Assembly: GCF_003589595.1 (NCBI RefSeq)
Contig: NW_020653713.1
Span: 5,513,405-5,577,404, forward strand
Direction: 5' to 3'
DNA: 64,000 nt
Source: Hyposmocoma kahamanoa
Taxonomy: Eukaryota > Arthropoda > Insecta > Lepidoptera > Cosmopterigidae
The notes under the pieces are model-generated. The model ran no database searches. It had not been told where the DNA came from and saw nothing but the letters and a program-made list of their open reading frames with translations. Every line of letters starts with the position of its first letter. Within the stretch, counting starts at the first letter, position 1. Shown here piece after piece: positions 52,385 through 63,254 of the stretch. The translations under genes were made by a program, and so were the position numbers.

Positions 52385-52565
52385 ACGGGATCAAGTGGCA
52401 GGACGAACAAATTGTAGGTCTGGTGGTAAGTGACATACCTATCCATGACAGATGCTACTGCATTCGAAGCTTCGAATCGTACAGATCTGATCTGAGGGGT
52501 CCTGCCAATGCGCATGTCACTGTGAGACATACAGTTGACAAGTCCCATGTGACTGTAGTTTCACT
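52385..52565 (-). repeat. Rep-1 copy
   Basis: Complement: GGGATCAAGTGGCAGGACGA, GTCTGGTGGTAAGTGACATA, CTGAGGGGTCCTGCCAATGC, ACAGTTGACAAGTCCCATGT. 5' truncated. Confidence 0.75.
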
Positions 52566-52969
52566 CAGTCAAATCATAAAAGTTGATTCAATTGCCGTTT
52601 CTGGTACACGTACTGCGATATTTTAACGATTCGAAGATTTCAGAATGGTTAGACAAAATAACCTTTATTTTATGACTCATCCTTGTGGATGTTGATGGAG
52701 CGCTGAGAGGTATTCATTTGCCAATGCCGTAGACAATTTCGCTCTTTAACGTTATGAATTTTCCATACGGAGACAATAAGCTTATATTGGATACTTGACA
52801 TAATACTGTAAGATTTTGGATGTGTAGTGCTTGTAACCAAAATGAAACTCATGAGTTTGACTCTACAGAGCTTTTGATACCAATAGTCATTAGGGTCCTT
52901 CTTGTCATCACCCGGATGTATGGTATATCAATAACGTTTTCCTTGTTTTCTATTCCAACTTTAAGGAAT
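52566..52969. other. No identified features
   Basis: Unassigned. Confidence 0.35.
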
Positions 52970-53295
52970 TTTTTTATGATACCAAATGAAAGGACAAACA
53001 AGTTGTGCGCCTGGTAGTAAGCGACACGCCTGTCCACAGCAGTTGTGGGGCTGCTCAGAGTTTTAAATCGCAAAAGTCTGAAGGGCACTGCCACTGCGCC
53101 CGTCAACTTATATCACCCTGAGGCATAAGTTGACAAGTCCCGTGTGCCTGTGATTTCACCAGCAACCTTACCCTTTGAAACCGGAAAGCAGTAATGCTCA
53201 CATTGCTGCTTGGCAGCAGGAAGGTAAGGTAGCAGTCCTTCGCTGGATACAACCATTCACAAGGAACTCCTCTGTTCATATCATACCCTGTGCCG
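52970..53295 (-). repeat. Rep-1 copy, near full length
   Basis: Complement, tail to head: TTTTTTATGATACCAAATGA, GTGCGCCTGGTAGTAAGCGA, TTTTAAATCGCAAAAGTCTG, CATAAGTTGACAAGTCCCGT, ACCCTTTGAAACCGGAAAGC, CTGCTTGGCAGCAGGAAGGT, CATTCACAAGGAACTCCTCT. Confidence 0.85.
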
Positions 53296-53447
53296 AGCTT
53301 ATAGCCCTTTGGAAATGAGAAATAAGATTCGTACCTTTGGTGTAGTCAAGTTCTATGTGAGCATTCGTAAAAAGTGCTTTTATCACATTAAAGTAAAAAA
53401 AAGTAGTACAAGTTATGTATAAGTGAAATTTTTATGCTTAAGGTGCG

Positions 53448-54130
53448 TCACCGGAGGAGAAGCGAGAAAAACTGTAAAGATCAAGTGGTTTAAGTAGTTA
53501 TTATTAAGTAACCGTCTTACAAAAAATATACGATACACCTGAGGATATTGTCTAAAGAATGTGCTAATTTTTACACGATAGGATGTACTTCATTTAATCA
53601 TATAAATCTCAAAAAAGGCTGAAATAAAACGGATTATTTAAGAATAAAATATGTAACTTTCTTCATAATCTTTATATGGAGACATTTCTTTTTAAGTAGG
53701 TACTACAGAGAATAGGCCAAATTTTGAATGAACGAAATGAAGTATTCTTTATTGCACATTAAAATTACAATGACAACACAGAACACCAATGTAAGTATCA
53801 CAGAGTAAGCCAATGTACAACAGGCGGCCTTATTGCTAATTAGTGGCTTTATCCAGGCAATCTTAGGTTTGTTTTTCAAAAACGTTGGTTTTCAACTGAA
53901 GTTCTATAGTTATTAAACTCAAATTGTTTAACGACACGCCGCGCCGCACGCTGCCCCGTCGGTCGCCATCGGGCGCTTGTTGACGTCGGATCAGTATCAA
54001 ATTTTTTCCGCCTATTCTTACTTTATTCACATTAATTTAAAGCGCGCGGGTTGTGGGATGCGAGGGGTAACCCCACCACACCTCACCTCCTAAAATCTAG
54101 GCTCGCATTAAAATACCTCGCCTTAAGTAG
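53448..54130. repeat. Dispersed repeat W, copy 2, interrupted
   Basis: Collinear with 37435-37865: GAAGCGAGAAAAACTGTAAA, TACACGATAGGATGTACTTC, CTTTATATGGAGACATTTCT, GTTTAACGACACGCCGC, TAAAATCTAGGCTCGCATTA, AAAATACCTCGCCTTAAG. A LINE-T tail at about 53720-53880 splits it. Confidence 0.65.
53720..53880 (-). repeat. LINE-T 3' UTR tail nested in repeat W
   Basis: GTATTCTTTATTGCACATTA (complement of TGTGCAATAAAG, the polyadenylation end), then CAGGCGGCCTTATTGCTAAT and TATCCAGGCAATCTTAGG: the inverse of 27150-27295. Confidence 0.7.
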
Positions 54131-54239
54131 TAACCTTATAAAATTTCACATCTACATAATTTATTTTATATAGTTCGTATAATTTTTGTGATATAATTTT
54201 CATATAATAAAAGCATTTAACGTATGATCTTGTGGCTTT

Positions 54240-54785
54240 AATATACCTACCAAAGGTACAAAATGTGTTCGACGACGATATTGGTACAAAACCCGCTTGT
54301 TACCAATTCCTTTGGTTTGTTTGTATGAAAATAAATATTTCGGCTAACGTTGCGCGTTTCTTTGACGGAATTTCGGCTCTAGTCAAAGGATGACAACGAT
54401 GTATGACGGATGGTGTTTGTGACAAGTGAATTATCGCACGCTCTCACGCGAATATGGGAATGTTAGCGCTCATGCTCTGGTGGACACCACGGGGTTAGGA
54501 GGTAAATTTACGCGCTACTCACAGCAATGGCGAACAACGAGCTTGCGTCACAGCGCTAAAGTGACAGCACGAGTGACAGCGCTAAAGCGTGAAATACACA
54601 GAGGGGGTGCGGGTCGGGCGCGTGTCGGGTGCCCGCGAGTGGCGTGTTGTCATCCATATACATAAATACAAGGACCCGCCGCGCTCCCGACTGACGCTGG
54701 ACTCTCACCCGCTCACTATGTGTTTCACGCTTGAAAGTTACTCAATTGTAAACTAAGTATGAACTGCTTTTGCCTTTAACTGATT
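54240..54785 (+). other. CG-rich segment, possible promoter-like region
   Basis: CG-rich island relative to its surroundings. GTGACAGCGCTAAAGYG-type unit repeated (54555-54600). ACATAAATACAAGG near 54659 could serve as a TATA box and the first ATG afterwards is at 54718, but that frame is short and no gene is recognisable. Inference only. Confidence 0.2.
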
Positions 54786-55270
54786 CTTTTTCTTCTTGGG
54801 GTGCCATCTCCTATCGGAGGTCGGCTATCATTGTGGCAATTTGAGTCCGTGAAGTTGCGGCTCAGAACAGTTCTGTGGTACTTATGTTGAACGACTCTGC
54901 AAGATTTTGAAGCCATGTGGTTTTTGTACGACCACGTCTTCTGCGGCCCTGGATTTTTCCCTGCAGAATGAGCCGCTGTAGGGAGTGGTTATTACTCCGC
55001 ACGAAGTGCCCGAAATACTGCAGCTTCCTCTTTTTTACTGTTTTTAGGAGCTCCAAGCCTTATACGTTGTCATTGGTGATTCTATCCGTCCACGATATTT
55101 TCAAAATTCTTCGATGAACCCACATTTCGAAGACTTCTAACCGTTTACATAATGTCTGAGTTAGTGTACATGCTTATACTCCGCACAAAAGGATTGAAAA
55201 TATGTAGCACCGCACTAAACGGCATCTTGTCGGTAGTTTGAGACTACTATTGCAAAGGAGGTGGCTCATT
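54786..55270 (-). pseudogene. RTE-clade reverse transcriptase, C-terminal part
   Basis: Minus-strand translation in shifting frames: LLCNSSLKLPTRCRLVRCYI, then LEVFEMWVHRRILKISWTDR, ITNDNV, then KKRKLQYFGHFVRSNNHS, LILQGKIQGRRRRGRTKTTW and LQNLAESFNISTTELF, and finally ATSRTQIATMIADLRWHPK near 54800. These are the C-terminal blocks of RTE-type non-LTR retrotransposon proteins ('RRKLQ..GH..R', 'GK..GRR.RGR...W', 'MIA..R'). Stops and frameshifts make it inactive. It ends at a purine-rich 3' tail (complement of TCTTTTTCTTCTT). Confidence 0.85.
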
Positions 55271-55273
55271 TTT

Positions 55274-55703
55274 AACCGACTTCAAAAAAGGAGGAGGTTT
55301 ACTACGTTTCTGTATTTTTTTTTTTTGTTTTTGTGTGTATGTTCCGCGATAACTCCGGTATTTGTGAACCGATTTTCATGATTCTTTTTTTGTTGGAAAG
55401 GGGGTACTTCCATAGTGGTTCCATTTCATTTTGTAGAAAATCATCCATATCGAAGGGTGGCTGTTCACATGAAGATTCATTTTCATAAATAGCGCCTAAC
55501 ATTAATTTAGGATCAATTACTTTAATGGTTGATTTTGCTATTTCCCCAATTCAAGGCGTTTTTCTCTCAATATTCTTTGAGTAGTGAGAACCGATTTTTA
55601 TTATCTCCAGTGTCAAGTCCTGAATAGTGGCGAACTAGGGGATATTTCAATAAAACTTAGCAAATAGACGTAATTCCACGTACTTTTGAGGTCGGTTTTT
55701 TTT
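55274..55703 (+). mobile_element. TIR-X copy nested in the RTE gene
   Basis: Starts AACCGACTTCAAAAAAGGAG, ends TTTTGAGGTCGGTTTTTTTT. Internal GTGAACCGATTTTCATGATT and AGTGGCGAACTAGGGGATAT. About 430 bp, longer than the other copies. It separates two collinear parts of the RTE reading. Confidence 0.8.
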
Positions 55704-55870
55704 AATAAAAGCACTCCTGCCTTACTCTAAGCGACATCTAACTTCTATGCTGTGGTCTTCCTGGTCGTTTACCATACAGCCTAGGTATTTAAAAGAACGG
55801 ATCCTGTCGAGTGGTTGATTCCTAGCGTGCAGGACAGCAAACGTCTGCGGAGCACGGCCGACTTAACTGA
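55704..55870 (-). pseudogene. RTE-clade reverse transcriptase, upstream part
   Basis: The - strand reads VLHARNQPLDRIRSFKYLGC, MVNDQEDHSIEVRCRLE, stop, GRSAF, then continues beyond the TIR-X insertion into LLCNSS at 55262. The 'FKYLG...EI..RI' block is diagnostic of RTE-type RTs. The catalytic domain further upstream (beyond 55870) is not present. Confidence 0.8.
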
Positions 55871-55924
55871 TTGCTTTTGTTCATATGTGGTCGACACGAA
55901 ATGGCGTAATAATTTGCATGATAT

Positions 55925-56200
55925 TAAGTTTATTGAATATCACGATGTTTTATTATCATGATATTGAATTTTTTTGCGAAATTGTTCCACTAGTTTGTTA
56001 CAATTAGTATCCGTATTATATATCACAGTAGATCCCGCTGTACTCGAACGAGCGCCTTCTCTTTCTTCCTTCTCTCAACTAAGCGTTCAGGCTAAGTGTT
56101 CTGGTTTATTCCATAATAAACCAGAACACCTTACGAATGTTTCTATGAGCTTATTGCAGGAGACCTACCACCACAACCTTTTAAAACAATGTTACTTTAA
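55925..56200 (-). repeat. Degenerate SINE-A copy containing a 15-bp palindrome
   Basis: ATCACGATGTTTTATTATCA, GAAATTGTTCCACTAGTTTG match the SINE-A tail complement. CTCAACTAAGCGTTCAGGCT is a worn tRNA-like part. CACCTTACGAATGTTTCTAT matches the 26430 region. GTGTTCTGGTTTATT (56096-56110) and its exact complement (56115-56129) form a hairpin with a 4-base loop. Confidence 0.55.
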
Positions 56201-56539
56201 ACTTACATTGACTTTTCGCACCATGACGTTAAAGTAAGCTTATTATAATGTTAAAACTATGTTTGATTGGCACCTTTGTGACTTCACTCAGTTCGTTGTT
56301 CTTATGTCAAATTTAGCAATCTTAAAATAGTTACTCGGACGCAGTGGAAAAGATATTATTTTCGAATTTATTGTCTAACTATTAATTTGTAATGATTAAA
56401 AGTTATGTTGAACTTATTTATTTACACAAATCTCTGCAATATTTTGTTTATTTTTTTTTATTTAATCTCGTTAAATAAAAATACGCAATGTTTATTTCGT
56501 AAAATTATAACAGCAACATCTATATGCTCCTTGACGACT
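56201..56539. other. AT-rich sequence, nothing identified
   Basis: Unassigned. Confidence 0.35.
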
Positions 56540-56770
56540 TGGAAGCCTGCACCTCTGAGTTTTCGGAATTTAATTTGTTTACCATGAAGCTTTCGGTGAA
56601 GGAAATCATCATGAGGAAACCTGCACACATCTGCAAAGCTATTTAATGAAGTGTGAGGTTCCCAACCTACATTGGGCCCGCGTGAGAATTACAGTCAAAG
56701 CCCTGTCCTTCTGAGAGGCCTGCGCCCAGCTGTGGCACTATATAGGGTAACTATTATTATTATTAATTTT
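56540..56770 (+). mobile_element. SINE-5 copy, 3' two-thirds
   Basis: TTTACCATGAAGCTTTCGGT, GAAGGAAATCATCATGAGGA, AACCTGCACACATCTGCAAA, TTCCCAACCTACATTGGGCC, CTTCTGAGAGGCCTGCGCCC, AGCTGTGGCACTATATAGGG, then ATTATTATTATTA. One of the most characteristic lepidopteran SINE bodies. Confidence 0.8.
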
Positions 56771-57359
56771 AAAATCTCTCATCAAAACTCTTTACGTAGA
56801 TATAATCACGTCTGTTTCTTAATGGAGTGGACATAGACAACAAATTCGCACCCCTTCGCCAATCCCATGAATCTGAACTGTTTTTATAGACACCCCAATA
56901 TCGTCGAGGTCTATCTCTCCCCACGTTTCCATACATAAATAATTCCTTCGTGCAAGAAGCAAATTCGCGTTATTACGTTTCATATTTTAATTTTGTAATG
57001 TCTTTCAATTCAATTAATACAATAATTCATACAATTTACATTTTATCTTTTGAAAATCTATTTTACATAACACAGAATACATTCAAGGGCACGTTTCGCA
57101 CCACTTAGTATTCCCGTATAGGTACGCAAAGCCCTACAAAAACCGTTTATGTCTGTGCCCATATCGTGCGTTTGATCCGATTATGAGCCTAAGTTAACAA
57201 AAATGTATATACCTCTCTGATCCGGTTATAAGTCGAAATTTTTGGGACTTTTGTTACTCTTTAACGTAGCGTATGTTGAAAAAGGCTTACGCGTATCAAT
57301 TTAATGTGTGTGTAACATTACGTACAACATAAATAGAGTGGGTTTGTTTAGTGGTGGAC
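56771..57359. other. No identified features
   Basis: Unassigned. Confidence 0.35.
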
Positions 57360-57620
57360 TTTTAGCGCCCAGTCACACTAGGCGAAAGTTTTCGCACGTC
57401 CGCCACGCGGCGACCGCCCAGTTACCACGCCTTCATGTACGTTAACGGCGAATCTGAATTCTATTTACTAGGCAACAACATTTAAATTCCTCTGAATAAT
57501 GCAACGTATTTCGCCATGACAGTTAGACGTACGCGGTCGTTGTGCGGCGGCAACGCGGTCTCCGCTTGGCGACCGCGCGGCGGCCGAAATTCGTGTGGAA
57601 TAAGATTCGCGCCCTTACAG
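57360..57620. mobile_element. Possible CG-rich MITE
   Basis: TTTTAGCGCCCAGTCACACT with CCGCCACGCGGCGACCGCC inward, and on the opposite side CGCTTGGCGACCGCGCGGCG, GTGTGGAATAAGATTCGCGC. The GCGCC/CACAC...CGCGG order is inverted at the two sides, but the match is loose and no target duplication is clear. Confidence 0.3.
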
Positions 57621-58725
57621 TGTAACAATAAGTATTTCTATCTTCCCCATACTTCGATCTTTCTTCAGTCATCGTGCTCAGTTCGGATATGCAGAGCGAC
57701 ATGTTGACCTCTATGGCGATTGTAGGTATATGTTTGTCACTGTAATAAATTATTTAGGTATCGCAACTGGTGTATCTAACGTTGATGCAAGGTAGTTTTA
57801 AGGTACTATAGCTGGAATAGCAGAACGTTTTATTTGAAATAGATAATATACGAATTTGGATGCGTGAAATTAGACAGGCCACCTTGAACGCGCGACTTTT
57901 AAATTCCACATTCAAATCTAACAAAAGATAAACATAATTTATCATTCAATATGATCGTTAAGTTATTTTTAGATAGCTAAAACCATGACATCATAGCAAA
58001 CATTACGTATTCAATCGGTAAAAAAACGTACATATCCTATGCTGGAAGGGGTAGAATTCAAAACACCTTATGAGCCTTCATAAATCCAAATTAAAAATGA
58101 CAGCGCGATATTCGCAGAATGCAAATGTTCGAATCATTGGAAGTTGCCATCAATCTTAATAAATGTTTGAAAGCTATATTTTTCTTCATTCTGTAGGCGA
58201 GTCCCGTGTCAATCAGCCTGATAGACATCTGATAATACCAGGTTGAAAGTACTATCAGAAACTGTACAAGGGCGGTATTTGGCGCCCTTTCTAATAAAAA
58301 GGCGTCTATTAGAAAGTCGCATTATTAGTCTTTGTCTCTTTTTAACACATTTGCATTACATACGTAACAAGTTCTGATTTTGAACATTCTGTCACATTTT
58401 CACATAATTTTAAATAGATCCGTGTAAAAGATATTGCCTCATTAGATCAGCGAGCGTCTCAATATTATATAAGTATATTTAAAAGTAAACTGCTTCAACA
58501 ATCAAATTATCGTTGCCTTACTTTCTCAAACTCGTATCTTAAAGCACAAAGCTACTGAAATGCAAAAATTGGATTGTATATACAAATTTTGCAGGCCGAT
58601 TTCACATTACATTTCGTTCATATTCACACACTGGCTTTTACTTATCCTTAAAGTAATGCATCCAAATTAATAACCTTGATAAAAATTTAAAATAAATAGA
58701 AAGTTTTGCCGTCTCCTGCTTAGCA
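57621..58725. other. About 1.1 kb without identified features
   Basis: Unassigned AT-rich sequence. Confidence 0.35.
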
Positions 58726-59331
58726 GCTCACGCGATTCATGCATCTCTGGAAGCATACCACACCTAGAGGTGCCGGTGATGATTTTATACCGATTTATCG
58801 GATATCGAAGTTATAACAGGTAAAAGAACTAATACTAATTGCTATTTCGTTAACTACTCTAGCAAACCATAAAGTTTTTAATGTCTGGGTCTGTCATTTA
58901 AAAAAAAATAAACAACTTCAAAAATACGTCACGACAATCGTGTGTGTTATTGTTTGGGCTGGTGATGTCGGTGTTTATTTATTGAAAACATACCGTAAGT
59001 TGCGATTTTTAAGTTTACCCTGAATATAAATGTTTATAAACTATACTTTAAGGAGTAATTCATGGTAAACATTAGAACCACTCAAACGGAATATTATCAT
59101 ATTTACCCAAGTACACCAAAAATTTCATTAGTGCTTTTTAAGTGCAGGATTTGCGGTGCAGTACTGCATTTTATTTGAGATGTTTTTATTGTAGTACGGA
59201 GGGTATTTATTTAGTAATGTAGAATAATAATTTTTATTTTTAAAAACTTGTATTTAAACTGAATCCTTTTCTAATTTGCGAAACCAAATAGCCGCCATTT
59301 TGCGGTAGGAAGAGCGCATCGCGTGAGCGGA
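58726..59331. mobile_element. 607-bp TIR element, copy 2
   Basis: Near-identical to 13540-14146 over its whole length (GCATACCACACCTAGAGGTG, GGTGCCGGTGATGATTTTAT, CATACCGTAAGTTGCGATTT). The right end ATCGCGTGAGCGG is kept; the left end reads AGCTCACGCGAT. No clear target duplication at this copy. Confidence 0.75.
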
Positions 59332-59378
59332 TAATCACTATTTATAAGAAACGAGTTTGAGAACGTAAGGCATCGTTA

Positions 59379-59817
59379 TGATCCGGGGAGTTATCTTCGG
59401 GACGGATGTCCTTTAGCCACCATCAAACAATCTGAACCCACGACTTGCTTCACATAAAATCATTATTAAGCATCGCTATAGACTTCTTATTTTCCTTAAC
59501 TATATGCGCTCATGGAGGCAAAACTATAGTCTCTCGCAACTCGCACACGGTCCATTCCCCTGCGAATCAAAAATTGCCGTTGCGAATGAATTAATTCATC
59601 TTTTATATGATCCGTGGATTTCTCTTCGGGACGAATCTTCCTTAACTGCCTTGAACCAATCTGAACCCACGATTTGCTTAACATAAAATTATTATTAAGC
59701 ATCGTTATAGACTTCTTCTTTTCTTTAGTAATATGCGCCCTTGGAGGCAAAACTATAGTCTTTAGCAACTCGCACACGGTCCGTCCCCCTGCGAATCAAA
59801 GACTGCCGTTGCGAATG
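59379..59817 (+). repeat. Tandem duplication, 2 x about 210 bp
   Basis: Unit 1 59379-59588, unit 2 59609-59817, 20-base spacer. Shared phrases: CAATCTGAACCCACGA, ATTATTAAGCATCG, GGAGGCAAAACTATAGTCT, GCAACTCGCACACGGTCC, TGCCGTTGCGAATG. Differences are scattered point changes, so the duplication is not recent. Origin unknown. Confidence 0.85.
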
Positions 59818-60718
59818 TCCGGTGCCTAACAATGGCTTTGTTCCCTTTGTCTTACGCCCTTTGTGAATATTTATTGAATCGAACCCTAACGTTGGCTCTG
59901 TTTTCGAAACTGTAAATAATTACGACACAATTTTACGCATTAATTTTTTGGGACAATGGAGTCGCGGAAATTTAGAATGATGGAAAATGGAAACACTTTT
60001 CGAGGAATGAAAAATGAAACTGCTGTAAATTATTACTAGTTGAACAGTTCTATTCTTGAAGTCATTTTATCAAATTAATTACCTTCTAATGTACAGATAG
60101 TCAATAGTCAATACTGTATTACCAGTATAGTCAGGTATATATTCAATGATATATTAAATGTAATCAAAGCTAAAACTAGCAGTGCTGCTCAAGCAAAAAT
60201 ACCCATCTTAATACGCAGTTCCTGTGCCTTGGATTATATGTATCAAATGAAACAATACTCAGATTTCGCGATGCCTCTCGTCGAGCTTGTCAATGATGTT
60301 ATCGCAAGACATCGGCATTATAGATGATATCAGCTCAAGTGATTGTGTGATACGCGTGATTTATTAGGAGGAGCCGTGACTTCGGTGATGGCGCGTTTAA
60401 TGGGTCGACAGGTCGACAGATTCGCTGACTACTACTAATAATAATAATATTCAACTAGTTGTAATCACTGTCAGGAGAGTTGATCATCTTCGGCAAGGGG
60501 TGGTCGATCTTACAAGTTGCAACGTGTCAGCTCAGATGATTTCAACGAAGTCGGCAGTCAATCGGTATCAACAACGCGTCGACTGCACTGCTTCGTCAGC
60601 CGAATCCGCTAGCCAAAGAAGCGTCACTCGATTCTGTGTAAACAGTGAATTGACGGCGCTTATTTCGGCAAGGACAAGTAGTCTACCGAAGGAGACAGTC
60701 GGCCCTGTGTAAACACGC
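59818..60718. other. No identified gene
   Basis: A 70-residue frame at 60500-60712 is CG-richer and Ser/Thr-rich but unrecognised. Unassigned. Confidence 0.3.
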
Positions 60719-60724
60719 CATGAT

Positions 60725-60943
60725 AATAATAATAATAACGCACACACTCAACATAGCCCCGCACTAGGGAAACCCTGTGTCGCGGGTGCTATGGACACAC
60801 ACATAGACAACTACAAATTACACCCAAACTCAGGAGAGAAATAAATGTAGGCCATACATATATTTCTCTTGATCCGGGAATCGAACCTGGGACCTCTGCG
60901 TGGCAGTCCAGCATGGTAACCGTTCGGCCATGGAGGCAGTTAG
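60725..60943 (-). mobile_element. SINE-2 copy, target duplication visible
   Basis: Complement of tail to head: AATAATAATAACGCACACAC, CCCCGCACTAGGGAAACCCT, CCGGGAATCGAACCTGGGAC (B-box complement), CGTTCGGCCATGGAGGCAGT (A-box complement). CATGAT at 60719-60724 and 60944-60949 is a probable target duplication. Confidence 0.85.
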
Positions 60944-60949
60944 CATGAT

Positions 60950-61335
60950 GTTTATTAATACGTGGAAATTTTGACAGCTCTCAAATATTCGTTAATATAT
61001 ATGTAATTGACATCTTAATATCGATTCTGCATTTATAGCTAGATTCCATAAAGATCTAAATCATATAAACAGGTCCTGGATAAATTGACTGTCTATTCCA
61101 ATGAAAGTGACTAACCTACAAATTTGAGAAATCATAAATCTAAATGACTGTTGATTTAAATAAAACTCGCATTTATGACATGCAAAGCTTAATTTCTGAT
61201 GACAATGACACTTAATACCGTTTTAATTTACATATTTGATCGCAGCATAGAATAGATATTGTGAAAATTGCTGTGAAAAGATAATTAATTATCGACGGGT
61301 GCTCCCGTGAATTAATTTATCACATTTGCATTTAG
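60950..61335. other. No identified features
   Basis: Unassigned. Confidence 0.35.
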
Positions 61336-61339
61336 GGCC

Positions 61340-61953
61340 TATGCACAAGGCGTATTTTATACGCATAGACAACGCGCAGGTGACGCACATTAACGCGATT
61401 CAAATACGATGCAGTCGCTGCGAGTAAACCTTTGCACACGTTCACAAATTCAGAGGCGCCGTAAACGCGCGTCATCTGCGCGTATACACGCCGCAGACGC
61501 GCTGTATCGCGCATTTTGATAAGAAATAGTTTTAATTTTAATTTTGTTTGTTGATTTCAGTTAGTTTTTGAAATGAAACAACTAAAAAACTATAAACACT
61601 GCGTCTTTTTAAACATATCCTAAAATAGATTTAAGAGAAATCACTTAGTAATTGTACAAAATTATTACTATTCGGTTTAGGGAGTTTATTTTACATGCAT
61701 TGCACTAGAAAAGATAAAGAAATCACAGCAAAAGCTATCCTCAACATTACAGTCCAAGTGTATACTTCTAGTAGTAATAGGCTTCTCGCTTGCAACGCGA
61801 TGTTTGATATAGACAAGCTTGGAACGCGGTTCTTGCGCGCATTTGTATCAATACAAACGCAACAATCTGCTTTTTGATCCTCTACGGCGCCGTAAACGTG
61901 CGTTCGTAAAACTATATTAATATATAACTATATAAAATACGCTGTGTGCATAG
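61340..61953. mobile_element. About 614-bp TIR element
   Basis: The left end TATGCACAAGGCGTATTTTA and the complement of the right end (TATGCACACAGCGTATTTTA) match at 18 of 20 positions. The interior has CG-rich flanks (AACGCGCAGGTGACGCAC; GGCGCCGTAAACG on both sides) and an AT-rich middle with a meaningless 60-residue frame. No clear target duplication. Confidence 0.6.
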
Positions 61954-62671
61954 ACATCATAGAATTTTCTTTTAATACAAAACCGCATTTTGTAATTACC
62001 TCACTCAACATGGATTACACAATACAATAAGAACCTTTATCTACAAATAGCCTTGCGTTTTAACCATCTGTCTCTGTATCATATATGCAGGTAAGTCGTC
62101 ATTTGTACCCTGTATTTTGCATTTAATTTGTGTCTGTACGTTGTTTGTGGTATTCAGTATTGCACTGTAATATGGTACTTGAGTATAATAAAGTGATAAT
62201 TAGTTCACGTTTTCGTGGAAATAACTTTCAACTCGTTGCTCGCATTACATGAACTATGTTCGAATGAACAAAACTCCATCTAAATAGAACTCCACTTAAA
62301 GCTATTTATGACGTGGTTCCGACAATTTATTTCACATTTAGATAATAAACTAAAGTAGAATTAAGCCAATTGCATTGAACAAACAAGAGAAATGTATGTA
62401 TGTATATTAAGATCATAAGTATAATGTAATTCCAAACAGTTGTTGTACATTTGTAATACTCAGGCGTGACTTATGATATATTACTTGCGTATCAAATGCA
62501 AATTTAATCACATTCATAATGCTTAATTAATTTAATCAGGAACATGATAATATAGACCAACAATTTAACTACAACAACTGACGACATTGTCAACGAACAT
62601 CTAACAAATATCCATTCACTCGTTTTGTGAGACATTATCGTCTTATTCCTAATTCTTTTGTAGGCGATTAA
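61954..62671. other. AT-rich sequence, nothing identified
   Basis: Unassigned. Confidence 0.35.
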
Positions 62672-62862
62672 TTCCTAAATTAGGGAAAACCTACGTCGCG
62701 GGTGCCATGGACATATACATAGACAGTCACAAATTACACCCAAACTTACGAAAGAAAACAATATTGGCCATACAAATACTTCTCCCGGGAAACTGGGAAT
62801 CGAACCCGGGACCTCTGCATTGCAGACCAATATGATTACCGTTCGGCCACAGAGGCAGTAAA
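62672..62862 (-). mobile_element. SINE-2 copy
   Basis: Complement: TAGGGAAAACCTACGTCGCG, CCCAAACTTACGAAAGAAAA, TGGGAATCGAACCCGGGACC (B-box complement), CGTTCGGCCACAGAGGCAGT (A-box complement). Confidence 0.85.
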
Positions 62863-63254
62863 AAAATTATGAAAATGATATGTTTCATTCAATAAAAAAA
62901 GCAATTCACACATAAACAATATAAAATCCCTAATGTTATACTTCAGGCTCTTTCCCCATCGAATTAGACACAGAAAACAGCCTTTCACTTGCTACAAGCC
63001 TGATACACATATTGACCTCATCAACACATATCAGACTTTTCATCCATCTCTCCGTTCTTTTAACCTGGCTTTTGTCAACATGTCACTAACTCAGGAAGAT
63101 GGAAAACGAAATGCCGCCTCGTCTTGTGTCTTACATGAGCCGCCTACTGATCCAGTTTCTAAATGCGCTAAAAATATGGTATATTAAACAGTCTTAGAAG
63201 AATGGCTTAACTTAAACAACAATAGCCAGAATTCAGAATAGAAAATGAATTTAG

